Shown here in pieces: positions 11,589 to 23,562 of a stretch of 64,000 nucleotides of DNA (position 1 is the stretch's first letter; the number at the start of each line of letters is the position of its first letter). The notes beneath the pieces were generated by a model. That model searched no databases. It saw nothing but the letters and a program-made list of their open reading frames with translations, and was not told the DNA's origin. The translations under genes were made by a program, and so were the position numbers. Source of the DNA: Antilocapra americana (Eukaryota > Chordata > Mammalia > Artiodactyla > Antilocapridae); contig ML664199.1 of NCBI GenBank assembly GCA_007570785.1, positions 24,131,915 to 24,195,914 on the forward strand, written 5' to 3'.

Positions 11589-12388
11589 CAGAAGAAAAAT
11601 CGACAACCTCAGATATGCAGATGATACCACCCTTATGGTAGAAAGCAAAGAGGAACTAAAGAGCCTCTTGAAAGTGAAAGAGGAGACTGAAAAAGTTGGC
11701 TTAAATCCCAACATTCAAAAAACAAAGATCATAGCATCCGGTCCCACCACTTCATGGCAAATAGATGGGGAAACAATGGAAACAGTGACAGACTTTATTT
11801 TCTTGGGCTCCAAAATCACTGCAGGTGGTGACTTCAGCCATGAAATTAAAAGATGCTTGCTCCTTGGAAGAAAAGCTGTGACAAACCTAGACATTGCATT
11901 AAAAAGCAGAGACATTATTTTGCTAACAAAGGTCCGTCTAGTCGAAGCTATGGTTTTTCCTATAGTCATGTATGGACGTGAGAGTTGGACCATAAAGAAA
12001 GCTGAGCACTGAAAAATTGATGCTTTTGAACTGTGGTGTTGCAGAAGACTCTTGAGAGTCCTTTGGACTGCAAGGAGATCAAACCAGTCAATTCTAAAGG
12101 AAATCAGTCCTGAGTAATCATTGGAGGGACTAATGCTAAAGCTGAAACTCCATTACTTTGGCCACCTGATGTGAAGAGCCGACTCATTGGAAAAAACCCT
12201 GATGCTGGGAAAGATTGAAGGCAGCAGGAGAAAGGGATGAAAGAGGACAAGATGGTTGGATGGCTTCATCGATTCAATGGACATGAATTTGAGCAAGCTC
12301 TGGAAGATGGTGAAGGACAGGTGTGCTGTGGGTGTGCTGCAGTCCATGGGGTTACAGTCAGACACTACTGAGTGACTGAACAACAACA
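11589..12388 (+). mobile_element. BovB LINE 3' fragment, sense, inserted into a minisatellite
   Basis: A sense BovB 3' portion (about 800 bp) begins within the reverse transcriptase region (NLRYADDTTLM-like, with the RT YADD box degraded) and ends at gactgaacaacaaca. Several stops are present (for example after KAEH). The flanks atggttatctgc at 11577-11588 and 12389-12400 are identical, as expected for a target-site duplication, although they are also part of the minisatellite unit. Confidence 0.88.
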
Positions 12389-12415
12389 ATGGTTATCTGC
12401 AGTCATGGGGGTGTA
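12389..12415. repeat. Minisatellite with 28-bp units, right remnant
   Basis: One further unit (atggttatctgcagtcatgg) immediately after the BovB. It belongs to the array at 11431-11588. Confidence 0.75.
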
Positions 12416-12810
12416 CCGTAGCGGGGAACAGAAGTGTAGTCCTGGTGACTCACCTGTAGGAAATGTGGGTGTAGGGGGACAAGCAGGAACAGTGAAGGGG
12501 CTTCACAGCTGGATGGAGGCGGTAGCCCAGTCCATGGCCATCTTAGTGGGGATCGTTGGGTGAGCACTTTGATGAACAGGATTTTGATGCCAGTTTGGGT
12601 TTCTGCTGTTATTGTGCTCAAAGGCTTTGCTTGTTTGGAGTGAAGCAAGACCCCCTCCCCCTAAGAAAAGGGAGTCAATGATTTTATAGTTCCAAAGGTG
12701 TCTTTGGGCAGGAAGTCAGAGCAGGTGCAGGGGCCGGAGCAGAGCTGTCCCCCTCCCTTGCGGCGCCCCCTCAACCCCGCCCCAACACTGGTGGCTGCTG
12801 CAGGGAGAAG

Positions 12811-12824
12811 CCTCTAGAGGGCGC
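12811..12824 (+). promoter_or_regulatory. CTCF-like site
   Basis: CCTCTAGAGGGCGC agrees with the CTCF core CCACNAGGGGGCGC at all but two defined positions. It lies inside the CpG-rich segment, directly before a splice donor. Prediction by motif only. Confidence 0.35.
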
Positions 12825-12829
12825 AGGTG

Positions 12830-13092
12830 AGTCCACATGCGGGAGGCCCCGGGAGGGACGGGCAGTCAGGGAAGAGCACGGAGTCCTGGGAGCGGAGGAA
12901 AGTGGGCTGACAGCGAGGGACCGGAGCCCGAGCAGCTCTGTGGCCGCCTGCCCTGCAGCACCTGCTCCCTGGACACGGCCTGCAGCCACCTGTGAGCCTA
13001 GGGACCACCACGGGACGGAGCCTGGCTTTCTTCAAGGACCATCTTCTGCTGGGATTGGAAACAGACCCCCCCCTCCACCCAGTGGGGTCCAG
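12830..13092 (+). other. Candidate 5' non-coding exon (EDAR exon 1?) ending at a strong donor
   Basis: The segment ends in GTCCAG|GTAAGG at 13092/13093, a near-perfect donor. An alternative donor, GCGCAG|GTGAGT, lies at 12826/12827. No long conserved reading frame is present, which fits a 5' UTR exon. Splicing from either donor to the acceptor at 46826 would place this exon in front of the EDAR start codon across an intron of about 34 kb. The left boundary is unknown and the assignment rests on position and splice motifs only. Confidence 0.33.
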
Positions 13093-14916
13093 GTAAGGCT
13101 TATCCTTCTCTCGTGGTTTCCTAAGCGATTGGGCTATGGATGAGACGGAGGTGTCACCGTCCGGGACAGCCCGGGTGCATTTTTGAAATGCGTGTCATTT
13201 TTGGGTTGCGTTTCAACAAGCTTTCCCGGTTACCATGCGTCTGTGCTACTGGTTCCAAGACCTGCGAGTATTCCTTTGTTTTCAGGGAACACCAGACACC
13301 CCATTTTGCTACTAGCTGTGTGTGTGGCAAAGGAGCTGCATCTGTGTGCTCAGCAGGTTTGGGGGCTCAGTGCTGAGACCCTGGGGTCTCCTGGAGCCTG
13401 GAGGTGTGCTGCTCTGGGACAGTGAGTGTGTGCAGCAGCGGGGGTCCCCAAGGGTCCCCACAGCCACCTTCCTGGGTGGTTCTGAATCAAGGCCAAAGTT
13501 GTGGCCCCCATGTTTCTGGGTGGGGGGGACAGAGAGTGACTGGGGGGAGACACTTGTCTGGTGGCTTCCACTGTCACTCCAGCTGAGTCTCTGCTCGATA
13601 CCCTGACAGCTTGGGGGCAACTAGGGCTCCCGCCCCAGAGCCACAGATTCCCTATCTTCTCGCCGTAACTGCACCTGCTTCTCCCGGGAGGCTGGAGGTG
13701 TTGGGCAGGGGGACGGGGGGAGGGTCCGAAAGGGACGGTAAAGCCACAGGGGTGAGTGAGGAAGAGTGAAAGTCCCCCATCCACTGGGGGTGTTTGACGG
13801 AGTCAGGGGGGTAATCGCGATGAGAGGGGAAGCTCAGCCTGTCCTGTCTGAGGTTCTGAAGTTGTGCTGAGACACTTTGCAACTAAGAGTGAAACTGCAG
13901 CTGGTTCAAATATTAAAGAGGGAAAAACCATGATGAACCAAAGGAGAAAAAAGAATCAATTCAGATAATAGAAATATTTCCTGCCCAACTCTGAGGTGTC
14001 TAAGTCTTAATACCTTCCAAGTTACATCTTGACAGGGTCTGCCATAGAGAGGGCTACTCTGCAAAGTTGGGGAATGGGCATTTGTCCTGACAACACCCCA
14101 GGTCCCTTGTCACCGACACAGGATAGGCTCCACCTGGGCTGGCTCGGCCCGGGTCTGTCTGTCCCCATCCCCTCTCCCAGGTGAATCAGGCAGTGAAGGA
14201 CAGTCTCATGACAGCACATTTGGAGGGCAGTCCTGGAAGCATATGTCTTTGGAGGAAAAGTAAATAAAATTTCCCTGAAATGTTTGAACTTCACTCTCTG
14301 ATTACCATCCAGTTTCTGAAAGTAAACAAGGTATTCGCTTTATGGAAGATTCATATTTGTGAAGTTCAGACTTGAAGGGGGCCTCGCCTTCTTCCCTGGA
14401 TGTCAGTGTGTAAACCCCAGCCCCTCATGCAGCTCCGCCATGCACAGACCTGATCTGACCTCCATGTCACAGGGTGTAAACCCCACCGGCTCTTTTAACT
14501 GGAGGCATCCTCCTCCCATCAAAGTTCCTGAGGTCCCCGAGGACCATAGATGAAAGACAGGTCACCCGAGTTTTCTTCCTAACTTCTGCAGTTTGCAAAA
14601 AAAATGAAGTTCATTCTCAAGGAAATGCCCAAGAACCCAGCTTCAAAGACTCAGGTAAACCTGAAATTCAAACACAGAAGCTGTAAACAGGATGGCGTGT
14701 TGGAAGCTGGCCCAGTGATGAAGTGCTCAGCCTGTGGTCCCCTCCCGGCCCCCAGGTCCTGCCTGCACGCCTCCCGAGCTTCCCTCCAGGGCTTGCTTTC
14801 CTCAGTTGTCCCGGCCGACACCTGTCGGCTCCTGGCTTTGATGCTGTTCGAGGCTCTGCTCAGGTAATTCCGCCTGCCAACAGCATCGTTAATTAACTTG
14901 CATTAAGCTCACTTAC
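13093..14916. other. Unique sequence, possibly start of EDAR intron 1
   Basis: GC-rich until about 13870, then mixed. Open frames overlap in several phases without family resemblance. No repeat was recognised. Confidence 0.45.
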
Positions 14917-15188
14917 AGAGAAGGCAATGGCACCCCACTCCAGTACTCGTGCCTGGAAAATCCCATGGACAGAGGAGCCTGGTAGGCTGCAGTCCATGGG
15001 GTCGCAAAGAGTCAGGCACGAGTGAGCAACTTCACTTTCACTTTTCACTTTCATGTATTAGAGAAGGAAATGGCAACCCACTCCAGTGTTCTTGCGTGGA
15101 GAATCCCAGGGACGGGGGAGCCTTGTGGGCTGCTGTCTATGGGGTCGCACAGAGCTGGACATGACTGAAGCGACTTAGCAGCAGCAGC
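14917..15188 (+). mobile_element. BOV-A2 SINE, sense, with target-site duplication
   Basis: Both modules are complete: gagaaggcaatggcacccca up to the cactttcactt linker, then gagaaggaaatggcaaccca up to gcgacttagcagcagcagc. The flanking direct repeat aagctcactta occurs at 14905-14915 and 15189-15199, which marks a clean retroposition event. Confidence 0.93.
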
Positions 15189-15199
15189 AAGCTCACTTA

Positions 15200-18100
15200 G
15201 CGCATTAGGTCAGTTGGGAAACAAAGGTGGAACTCCTGTTTCACAGTAAGGATGCTGTCCGCCATGTGCTCACACCCCGTGGGCTAGAATTTTATTCAAT
15301 CTCGGATTTTATTGCCTGAAATAAAGTGAGGCATAACAGACATGTGGGCACTTAGCCTCTGCTCTGTGTTTCTACACTTCACACTTTCACGCTTATCTTC
15401 TCTGCTTTTCAAACAAGGGAATCAAGGCCTAGAGGGGAAGGGATGCCCGGCCACAGGGCTAGTGATGGCGTGACCCCAGCGTGGCTGACGGGGGTGGAGC
15501 ACCGGGCGCTCAGTCTCGTGCTGTACACCTTGTAGGTGGAAAGTTGGCAGAAACCCGACCTACTGCCACTGCCGACACCCCAGGTTCACCCCTCAGGTTC
15601 AAGGTCGTGTCAGCCCCAACATCCCAGGTATGAAAATTCGACCTCAAGTTCAGGGGTCATGTCATCCCTGACACTGTGCATTATCTGGGGGAGCTGCCCC
15701 CACAAAGATTTGGTGGTGGAGGAAAGCAAGATGGAAATGAAGTGCAGCTGTTTCTCTGCAGTGCAGACAAGTGACCACAGCGACTTCAGGCGATTCAGTC
15801 TGCTGATTCTAGCAACAAAGAGAGGTGTTCATGTGGCCCTGGGGTTCAAGTCTGGCCTCTGTCAGCAGGAACAGTGAGACTGTTCTGCACTGAACTCCTC
15901 TCCAGGGTCTGTCCCAGGGGCAGAGTTGTTACCCTGGCTGGATGATCCCACAAGGTCGGAGCTCAGGAGAAGCACAGACAGGGTCTCAGGTAGGGGTGGC
16001 CTGGCCTGAGAGTGGGCTTCAGTGCCCTTCAAGAGTGGAGGGCGCTCAGTGATTGTGTCCATGGTGGGTGGTGGGTGGGATATTTCGAGTCAGAGAAAGG
16101 TCGCTGGTAGTTCTAATCCCACTGTGGGGTAGATCCTATTGGCAGAGCCACCCCTCTGGGTTTAGAGATATGGTGCTCCTTCAAGCCTGGTGCCCAGTCA
16201 TCCAGGTGGGACAGGCAGATGCCAGGGGCCCCAGAAATGCCTGGAGTCCTGGGTACACAGTTCTCAGAGAACTCTGTCTCCAGCCGATGGGTCCAGCAGG
16301 ACAGCAGTGTCGAGCCTTCCAAGGGGAGGTGCGCTCACGTGAGCGGGCAGCCATGACCCACTCCCCTAAGTCCAGTCCCCACTCACTCACAGGCCATGCC
16401 CTGTACTTGGCGAGGTGGCGCCCGGCTGGGAAGCCCCTCTCCCGATGGGCAGAGCTGCCATCACTGTGCTCAGAAGCCCTGCTCAGCTGTGCTGTTTCTA
16501 GATCCTTCACGGCTGACACATTTCAGAGGCTGGATATAGCAATTGCAAGGTGAGCCTAAACACTGAAATAAGACAGTAGTCACCCGAAAACAATAGGGAG
16601 AAAATTCTGCCAACAGTGCCTTAATCCTGGCATAAAGCACTTTCTCAGGATGTGAAGACAGACACGCGAATCCAGATTATAGACACAAACCAAGAGGCCA
16701 TGGTTTGACAGCTGTCGGGCCAAATCTTTCCCACTAAAATGTCCATGATGATGTGTTTCCAGTTCCATAGTTCTTAAACTTTGCACCCAGGAGAGAGAAG
16801 GTAGGATTTCATGGCGGATTTAACGTGTGTTTCATTGTTGTGGTTGTTCAGTCTCCGAGTGTGTTTAATGTTCGTTTATTCATCTGACAAATCTTTTCTG
16901 AGCACCTGCTAGGGTGCAGGCACTGCCCTGGGACTGGAGACACGGTGCTCCATGGGTGGTGATGGAAATGACCCCGCTGTGGGATACTGGCCTCCTAGCA
17001 AGGAGAGCGGAGCCACAGTCCAAACACAAAAAATGACACTTCAATAAACCTTGGACCAGGAACAAACACAAAGGTGGGCAGAGAAGAGCCTGTGTCAGAG
17101 GGAGGGGCCCTCCTGAACAGTACAATCTGAGGGGTGGCCAGGTGGGGGTGCACCTGAGATGCCCCACCCCAGTAGGAAGGCAGGGTGGCTACAGCTGAGG
17201 GAAGAGGGGCGGATAGGAGATAAGAGGAGACTGAGGATGGAGGGAGTAGGGCTGGAGGCCACGGCAAGGAGTTTGGGCTTCACTGAGGGCAATGGGAAGG
17301 CAGACTAAATGGTACAATGTCATTCTGAGACCCTCATGCACATAGCAAGGCCAGGTAGTATGTGTGAAATCCACCCCCACGAGTCACTCTGCAGGGAGCC
17401 TCTTTCTGAGGACCCTGGTGGGGCTGGTGGGGCTGGAGGCAGGCAATAGGAGCAGCTGGGCTTTCAGCCCAACATTGGCGCTCTTAGAAATTAACAATGA
17501 CAAAGGGGCCCTTTCTGAGAAAATGTTTAAAGATTTCAACTTGAAACATGCTTACATTTTTAAAAGTTTCAAACTGGAAGGAAACATTTAACATTCCTGT
17601 AGAGGCAGATATATGGCCTTCCACCCTTTGCAGCCCAACCAGATGCTCCCACAGTCAGCCCAGAGTCCTCACGGTGCCTCTCCCCATGTCTCTCCTGGAG
17701 AGATGGGGACACATTTCCCAGCACTGGGGGAAGAGACAGAGCTGGGTGGACAGAGCAGTGCCCTCATGGGTCAGTTTGGAAGCCTCCTCCTCCATCCAGG
17801 GAGCTGTTGGGGAACCGAGTCAGGGATGGGTTTAGCGTCCAGCTGGCAAGTCAGAGCTGCTTCTATCCATTGTTCTTGGCCCTTGAGGAGTCAGGAGAAC
17901 TTGGCTGCTTGGCCTGTCCAGCAGGTGGACACTGGCATCTGGCAGGTGTAATTTTTCTCCCAAGCAACAGGACCACAGAAGTGGATTGGGCAGGAAGTCA
18001 TCCTAGAGGAAGGGTCTCTGGGGTGCCCGGGACAGTGAGAGCTCACGGACAGGTCCTGAGGATGAGCTGGGGGTGGGGGGGGGGGGGGCTCGTCCACTTG

Positions 18101-18684
18101 GCATCCAGCCAGCCCTCTGATGGTACCAGAGACCACGGTGAGGAATGGGATAGATGCAAACGTCTGTTAGTTCAGGTGGTTTTGTTGACCTTGTAGATGT
18201 TGTTTATGGTTTTAATGGTTTCTTTGAGGCCTGAGTTCTTATCTAACGAACATCACATCAGTCCCAGAAAAGCACTAATTTTTAAAAATATTGAAGTATA
18301 CTTTCTAAAAGGCACTTCATGACTCTCAAGATCCATTTTCTTTAAGATTTAGTTCTTAATAATGGCTCGGAGTGGCTGTTCCTAAGACTTCCTGCCCATA
18401 AAATGAAGAAAATCTATCAGAAGGCACACTCCAGAGCTGTTTAGACACTCCATCCTCTGCAGAAAGCCAGCATCTCCATGAAGGGCAGACCCAAGCAGGC
18501 AGCAGTGGGGGCAGCGCACAGCGTGGTTCTCAGCCCTGTCCCCATGACCCCAAGGTCTGAGCAAATGACTTGATGCCCTGTTAGCAACCATTTAAGCTAT
18601 TTTGCTCCTCATTTTACAGTCAGAGGAAACCAAGGCAGAATGTCCCTGTGACTGGGGACATTCAGTTTTAAGTGGACTCTAAAA
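15200..18684. other. Mostly unique sequence; old repeat traces; G-tract
   Basis: No gene was recognised. The part around 16868-17050 (tcatctgacaaatcttttct, gagcacctgctagggtgcag, ctgggactggagacac) resembles an L2/MIR-type mammalian repeat. A run of 15 G with flanking G-triplets lies at about 18069-18088. The rest is unassigned. Confidence 0.45.
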
Positions 18685-18890
18685 GGGGCTTCCCAGGTGG
18701 CACAATTGGCAAAGAATCGTCTACCAATGCAGGAGATGTGGGTTCGATCCCTGGGTCTGGAAGAACCCTTAGAATAGGAAATGGCAACCCACTTCAGTAT
18801 TCTTGTTTGGGAAATCCTATAGAGAGAAGAACCTGGTGGGCTATAGTCCATGTGACTGCAAGAGAGTCAGACACAACTGAGCGAGCACAC
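18685..18890 (+). mobile_element. Bov-tA SINE, sense
   Basis: Full-length Bov-tA from the tRNA-derived head ggggcttcccaggtggcaca, with a B-box-like ggttcgatccc, to acaactgagcgagcacac. Confidence 0.9.
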
Positions 18891-19504
18891 AAGTGTTAAA
18901 AACCCAGAAACCACACTTTCTCTCCAACTGCTGCCTGTCAGTCTCCAACCTCAAGTTTCCACACAAAAATCATCATCCAAACAGACCACACGCGGCTCTC
19001 GGCTCTGACTTTGCGACTGGCTGGGACGTGAGGGAGGTGCTTGAGAATATTACCCTGATGGCTTTCCCAGTTGTTGCTTTTGAAGGCAAATATTTATTTT
19101 GTGACGATTGCAAAAGTCAGAACAGCAGAATGCTGGCCTCTCCTTATGTTTACAGAATCAACAGAATCGAGACACTGACAAACACGCGTCCGTGTTCCCA
19201 AAGAAGCTGGCTGTTTACCTCCTGCAGCATCAATTAATCAAAGCAGGGCCTCTGGAGGTGCAGGGCTTCTGCAGCAAGCAGCCTCCCACCCATTTCCCGG
19301 GTTCTCAGCAGGAGCCTGGACGGTGCAACTAAGGCCGTCCTTCCTGTTACCCGAAGAATACTCCTTGGGGCCTCAGTGGGTGCTTTCTTATGCTCTGAAT
19401 CTTGCTCAAGGTTTTGGAAGAGGATCTAAAAGAAAAAGAAGGCCTGACTTCTGTTCTCATGGCTCATAGGATAAAAAGAATGAACCAGCACAAACAGCCT
19501 CACA

Positions 19505-19790
19505 GGGGCTTCCCAGGTGGCTCAGTGGTGAAGAATCTGCGGGCCAATGCAGGAGACGTGGGTTTGATCCCTGATACAGGAGGAACCCACATGCCACTGA
19601 GCAGCTAGGCCCGTATGCCGCAACCACTGAAGCCTGTGTGCCTAGAGCCTGTGCTCTGCAAGAAGAGAAGCCACCACAATGAGAAGCCTGAGCACCACAA
19701 GGAAGAGTAGCCTCTGCTCACCATACCTAGAGAAAAGCCCATGCAGCAGTGAAGACCCAACATAGCCAAAAATAAATAAATAAAGTAAAA
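19505..19790 (+). mobile_element. CHR-1 SINE, sense
   Basis: tRNA-Glu-like head (ggcttcccaggtggctcagt, ggtttgatccc), then the CHR-1 body (agagaagccaccacaatgag, ctagagaaaagcccatgcag) and an aataaataaataaa tail. Confidence 0.85.
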
Positions 19791-19802
19791 TTATTAACAC
19801 AA

Positions 19803-20020
19803 TGCTTCCCAGGTGGCACAGTGGTAATGAATCCACCTGCCAATGCAGGAGACACAAGAGATGCACTTTCCATCCCTGGGTCAGGAAGATCCCCTGGAGA
19901 AGGAAATGATAGCCCACTCCAGTATTCTTGCCTGGGAAACCCCATGGACAGAGGAGCCTGGTAGGTTAAAATCCATGGGGTTGCAAAGTCAGCTACAACT
20001 GAACACATGGGTACACACAT
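19803..20020 (+). mobile_element. Bov-tA SINE, sense
   Basis: Starts 13 bp after the CHR-1 tail with gcttcccaggtggcacagtg and ends near gcaaagtcagctacaactga. An insertion in the head (acacaagagatg) is typical of some Bov-tA subfamilies. Confidence 0.88.
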
Positions 20021-20172
20021 TAAAACAAAATGAAGACCAGCCTGAGAGTCACACAAACAAGAGGACAGAGTCCTCTGGGACTGGACAGTGGGGCCCACCA
20101 CTCACCCTGTGCTGTGGTCATGCCCTCTCTGAACATGGGGGCTCCCTCTGGTCTGGAGCAGGTGCCTGACAT

Positions 20173-20800
20173 GCAGTTCAGTTCAGTCACTCAGTCGTGT
20201 CTGACTCTTTGTGACCCTGTGGATGGCAGCACATCAAGCTTCCCTGTCCATCATCAATTCTCGGAGTTTACTCAAACTCATGTCCATCGAGTCAGTGAGA
20301 TGCCATCCAACCATCTCATCCTCTGTCATTCCCTACTCCTCCTGCCTTCAGTCTTTCCCAGCATCAGGGTTTTTTCCAGTGAGTCATTTCTTCGCATCAG
20401 GTGGCCAAAGTATTGGAACTTCAGCATCAGTCCCTCCAATGCATATTCAGGACTGATTTCCTTTAAGATTAATGGGTTTGATCTCCTTGCAGTCCAAGGG
20501 ACTCTCAAGAGTTTTCTCCAACACCACAGTTCAAAACCATCAATTCTTCAGCACTCAGCTTTCTTTATAGTCCAACTCTCACATCCATACATGACTACTG
20601 GAAAAACTATAGCTTTGGCTAGGCCAACCTTTGTCGGCAGAGCAATGTCTCTGCTTTTTAATATGCGGTCTAGGTTGGTCATAGCTTTTCTTCCAAGGAG
20701 CAAGCAAGCGTCTTTTAAGTTCATGGCTGCAGTCATCATCTGCAGTGATTTTGGAGCCCAAGAAAATAAAGTCTGTTACTGTTTCCCTATCTGTTTGGCA
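20173..20800 (-). mobile_element. BovB LINE 3' fragment, antisense
   Basis: Begins with the BovB 3' end in antisense (gttcagttcagtcactcagt) and carries the C-terminal ORF2 remnant on the minus strand (MYGCESWTIKKAEC, RRSNPLILKEISPEY). It is truncated at about 20800 in the middle of ORF2. Confidence 0.88.
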
Positions 20801-21773
20801 TGTAGTAGGTGCCCAAAAAGTTTATATGAAGCAGCCTTTACTGGACACTGATTGCCTTCCAGGGTTCCCCTCTCATTCACTCTGTGAAATCGGGTGCCAT
20901 CACTCCTTCTTGGATACCTGCTAAGTGGCAGTGTCCCCCTCCCCCCACTCCCCCAAGGGCAGATCAGGGATGGGGGCTGCAGCTGCAGATTAGAAAGAAA
21001 TTTAAGTTTGTATCTTAACCGTTTCAGGAGTGGGGCGAATTGGAGAGATTTCTAAAGCCCTGGACGGGCTGAGTGCCAGATCCTGGGGCAGCCGCCCTTG
21101 CCGGCTGGGCACCAGAGCCCGAGAGCATGTGGCTTGGGGCAAGTACCCCTAGGAGGATGGGGCAGGGTAGGCGAGCCCCATGGAGCATGGTGCCTGGCTG
21201 CCCCCACTGTGACACTCCAGCCTCCTGCTGCCCCACCACGACCCACAGGGGCTGCATCTGCTGTTCTCCCACCGACGAGCTCTTGCCCAGGACATCTGTG
21301 CCTTCTTCACCCCTTGGGTCTCTGCTACTCACCACCTCGTCACAGAAGCCCTCCCCAGCCATAGTCCATGTAAACAACAGCTCTGACCCCAAAACTCCTG
21401 TGTAAGCCATGCTTACACAGCACTGCATACACGTCCCCATTGGAGTGTGAGCCCAGCCCTGTCATGTGATCAGAGAGTCTGTCTGGAGATTGGGGTCACG
21501 GCAGGGCGTGGGGTGGGTACTCTGCCACCACTGGGGGAAGGCTTCCTCCTGGGCCCTCAGGGAGGAGGTTTTGGATGTGACTCTCCTAAGACCCGTGATC
21601 TGTCTGGAATCACTGCAACACGTTGGGGAGAAGAAGGAATGAGCTCAGGTTAAAGAACAACCAGGAGCCAGCCAGGCTGGGCTTCAGATGGAGAACATGG
21701 GGCAGCAGGGGACAGACACTGACAGTGGGCCCAGCACAAGGACTGTCAGGAATCACGGTCAAAATAAACTCCA
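20801..21773. other. Unique sequence without a recognised gene
   Basis: GC-rich in its second half, with overlapping open frames on both strands between 21024 and 21440. None resembles a known family. Confidence 0.45.
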
Positions 21774-22037
21774 GGACCTCCCTGCTAACTCAGTGGTAAA
21801 GAGTTCGCCTTCCAGTGCAGGAGACAGGGGTTCGATCCCTGGTCGAGAAGGATCCCACGTGCCGAGGAGCAGCTAAGCCTGAGCCCCGCAGTAACTGAGC
21901 CTAGGCTCTGGACCAAGAGAAGCCATTGCAGTGAGAAGCCCGAGCACCACAACCAAGAATAGCCCCGCTCGCCACAACTAGAGAAAAGCCTGAGCAGCAA
22001 CGAAGACCCAGAGCAGCCAAAAGTAAATAAATAAATC
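21774..22037 (+). mobile_element. CHR-1 SINE, sense
   Basis: Head ggacctccctgctaactcag with ggttcgatccctggtcgaga, body gagaagccattgcagtgaga and ctagagaaaagcctgagcag, and tail aagtaaataaataaat. Confidence 0.85.
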
Positions 22038-23357
22038 TTTTAAAATAAATTAAAAGAGAAGCACCTCTGCTTGAGGGACCAGTGGTCCTCAGGGTGAAAG
22101 CAGCAGCTCCTCCCCATCAGGCCAGGCGCTGACGACCACTGTGCAACATCCCCCAGTGCTGACGTGTCTCCTCCCGACCCCTACCTGCCGGGGACTCTCT
22201 CCACCCTTCCCTTCCCCTGCCCTCCTCACTCCTGGTGTTTTGGACAAAGGGCAGCTCTGGCCTCAGAATTCTCAGGCAGGGAGAGGGTGTTGCCTTATAG
22301 GCTCTGTTCCTGGGGTGCTGTGTGTAAGATGTACATTCAGGAAATGCAACAGCCAAACAGCTTGGGATGAGGCAGGGACCAGGCTGGGAGGTGGTGGAGC
22401 TAGGGCCCAGGACAGCCTTTTGTGGTCCCAGCAAAGGGGGCAGACAGTAGCTAAAGGCAAGCAGCCAGTCTGGCTCTCAGCCTCCCGGCTGGACAACATC
22501 TTAACCAACAGCCAGAGAGTTCTTTCTGTCCTAGGAGTTGAGTTTAGTTCTCAGGGAGGAAGACGAACAAATGCACGAGTCGGAGGCAGGAGGGCAACAG
22601 GCAGGGGGAGCCTTCACAGCCTGGATGGCTCAGCATCCAAGAGCTTCTGGTGAACCTGTTTCCTCATCATGGGGCATCACTTTGGAACTGGCACTTCTCA
22701 GCTTCAGGAAGCAGAAGACACCCGAGCCCCCTTGGAGATTTAGCTTCTGCTCCACACACACCCCGGCCCCTGCTGAAAACCCCCAGGGGTTAATGGTTTC
22801 CTTTTGGAAAACTTTCAAATTGTGTTCATTTGCGTTTACATTATCTGCTTCCTTCAGCTCTGTGTGTGGATTATTCTCTTGTTGGGTTTAATTTAACCCA
22901 GTCTGCAGCTGTGCTAACAAATTCGCTGATGCCCCCTGCTTCCAGATAGCTTTTTCTGTCTTTTTTCTGGCTGTATATCAAGAGGCCACACTGCATCGGA
23001 ACTTCGGCTCAGCTTTCCTACTGCTTCAAAATCCATTTCCTATGACCGCGCTTCACTGCGTCTCAGGTTCTAACTAGCTAATTTAATATTTACTAGTCAA
23101 AGTTAATGATTCATAAAAATCACTGCTAAAAACAAACAATGCTCATTCTCTAAAGCTCTCCACCCTTTGTGGAAGGATTTGCGTGTTCCCCACACATGAG
23201 GGTCCCTCAGAGGCCTGCTTGGCACAAAATGGGAAACTCTGAGTCTTTAAGAAAATAGCACAAATGTGCAGACTTACAAAGACCCCAGAACCTGCAGTTG
23301 ATCTTTTGGTGATTTTTAAAATGACCTTCTTGTATTTAATGTGACTTAGGAGAGAGC
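22038..23357. other. Unique sequence; repeat-free AT-rich part at about 22790-23160
   Basis: No gene was recognised. The segment 22790-23160 has no repeat I can name and carries AT-rich motif clusters (gggtttaatttaaccc, ctagctaatttaatatttac). It is a candidate conserved non-coding element by appearance only. Confidence 0.4.
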
Positions 23358-23562
23358 TGGGCCTCCCTGGGGGCTCAGGGGTAAAGAACCCACCTGCTAC
23401 TCTAGGAGACGTGGATTCAATCCCTAGGTCAGGAAGATCCCCTTGAGGAGGTCATGGCAACCTCTCCAGTACCCTTGCCTGGAGAATCGCATGGACAGAG
23501 GAGCCTGGTGGGCTACAGTCCACGGGGTCACAAAGAGTCGGACACGTCTGAGCGACTAAACA
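23358..23562 (+). mobile_element. Bov-tA SINE, sense
   Basis: Head gggcctccctgggggctcag, body gaagatccccttgaggaggt, and end ggacacgtctgagcgactaa. Confidence 0.88.

Larger units (their letters stand above)
12720..13150 (+). promoter_or_regulatory. CpG-rich segment, candidate EDAR promoter
   Basis: GC content and CpG density rise sharply compared with the flanks (roughly 17-20 CpG in 300 bp by eye). A CCCCGCCCC Sp1-type box lies at about 12775, and two consensus splice donors follow (12827 and 13093). It lies on the correct side and strand for EDAR, whose translation-start exon needs an upstream non-coding exon. The link to EDAR is inference. A promoter outside the window is equally possible. 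Confidence 0.4.

Noticed and set aside
20030..20851. 273-codon + frame
   Set aside because: Mostly the antisense side of a BovB fragment. The real BovB remnant is on the minus strand.
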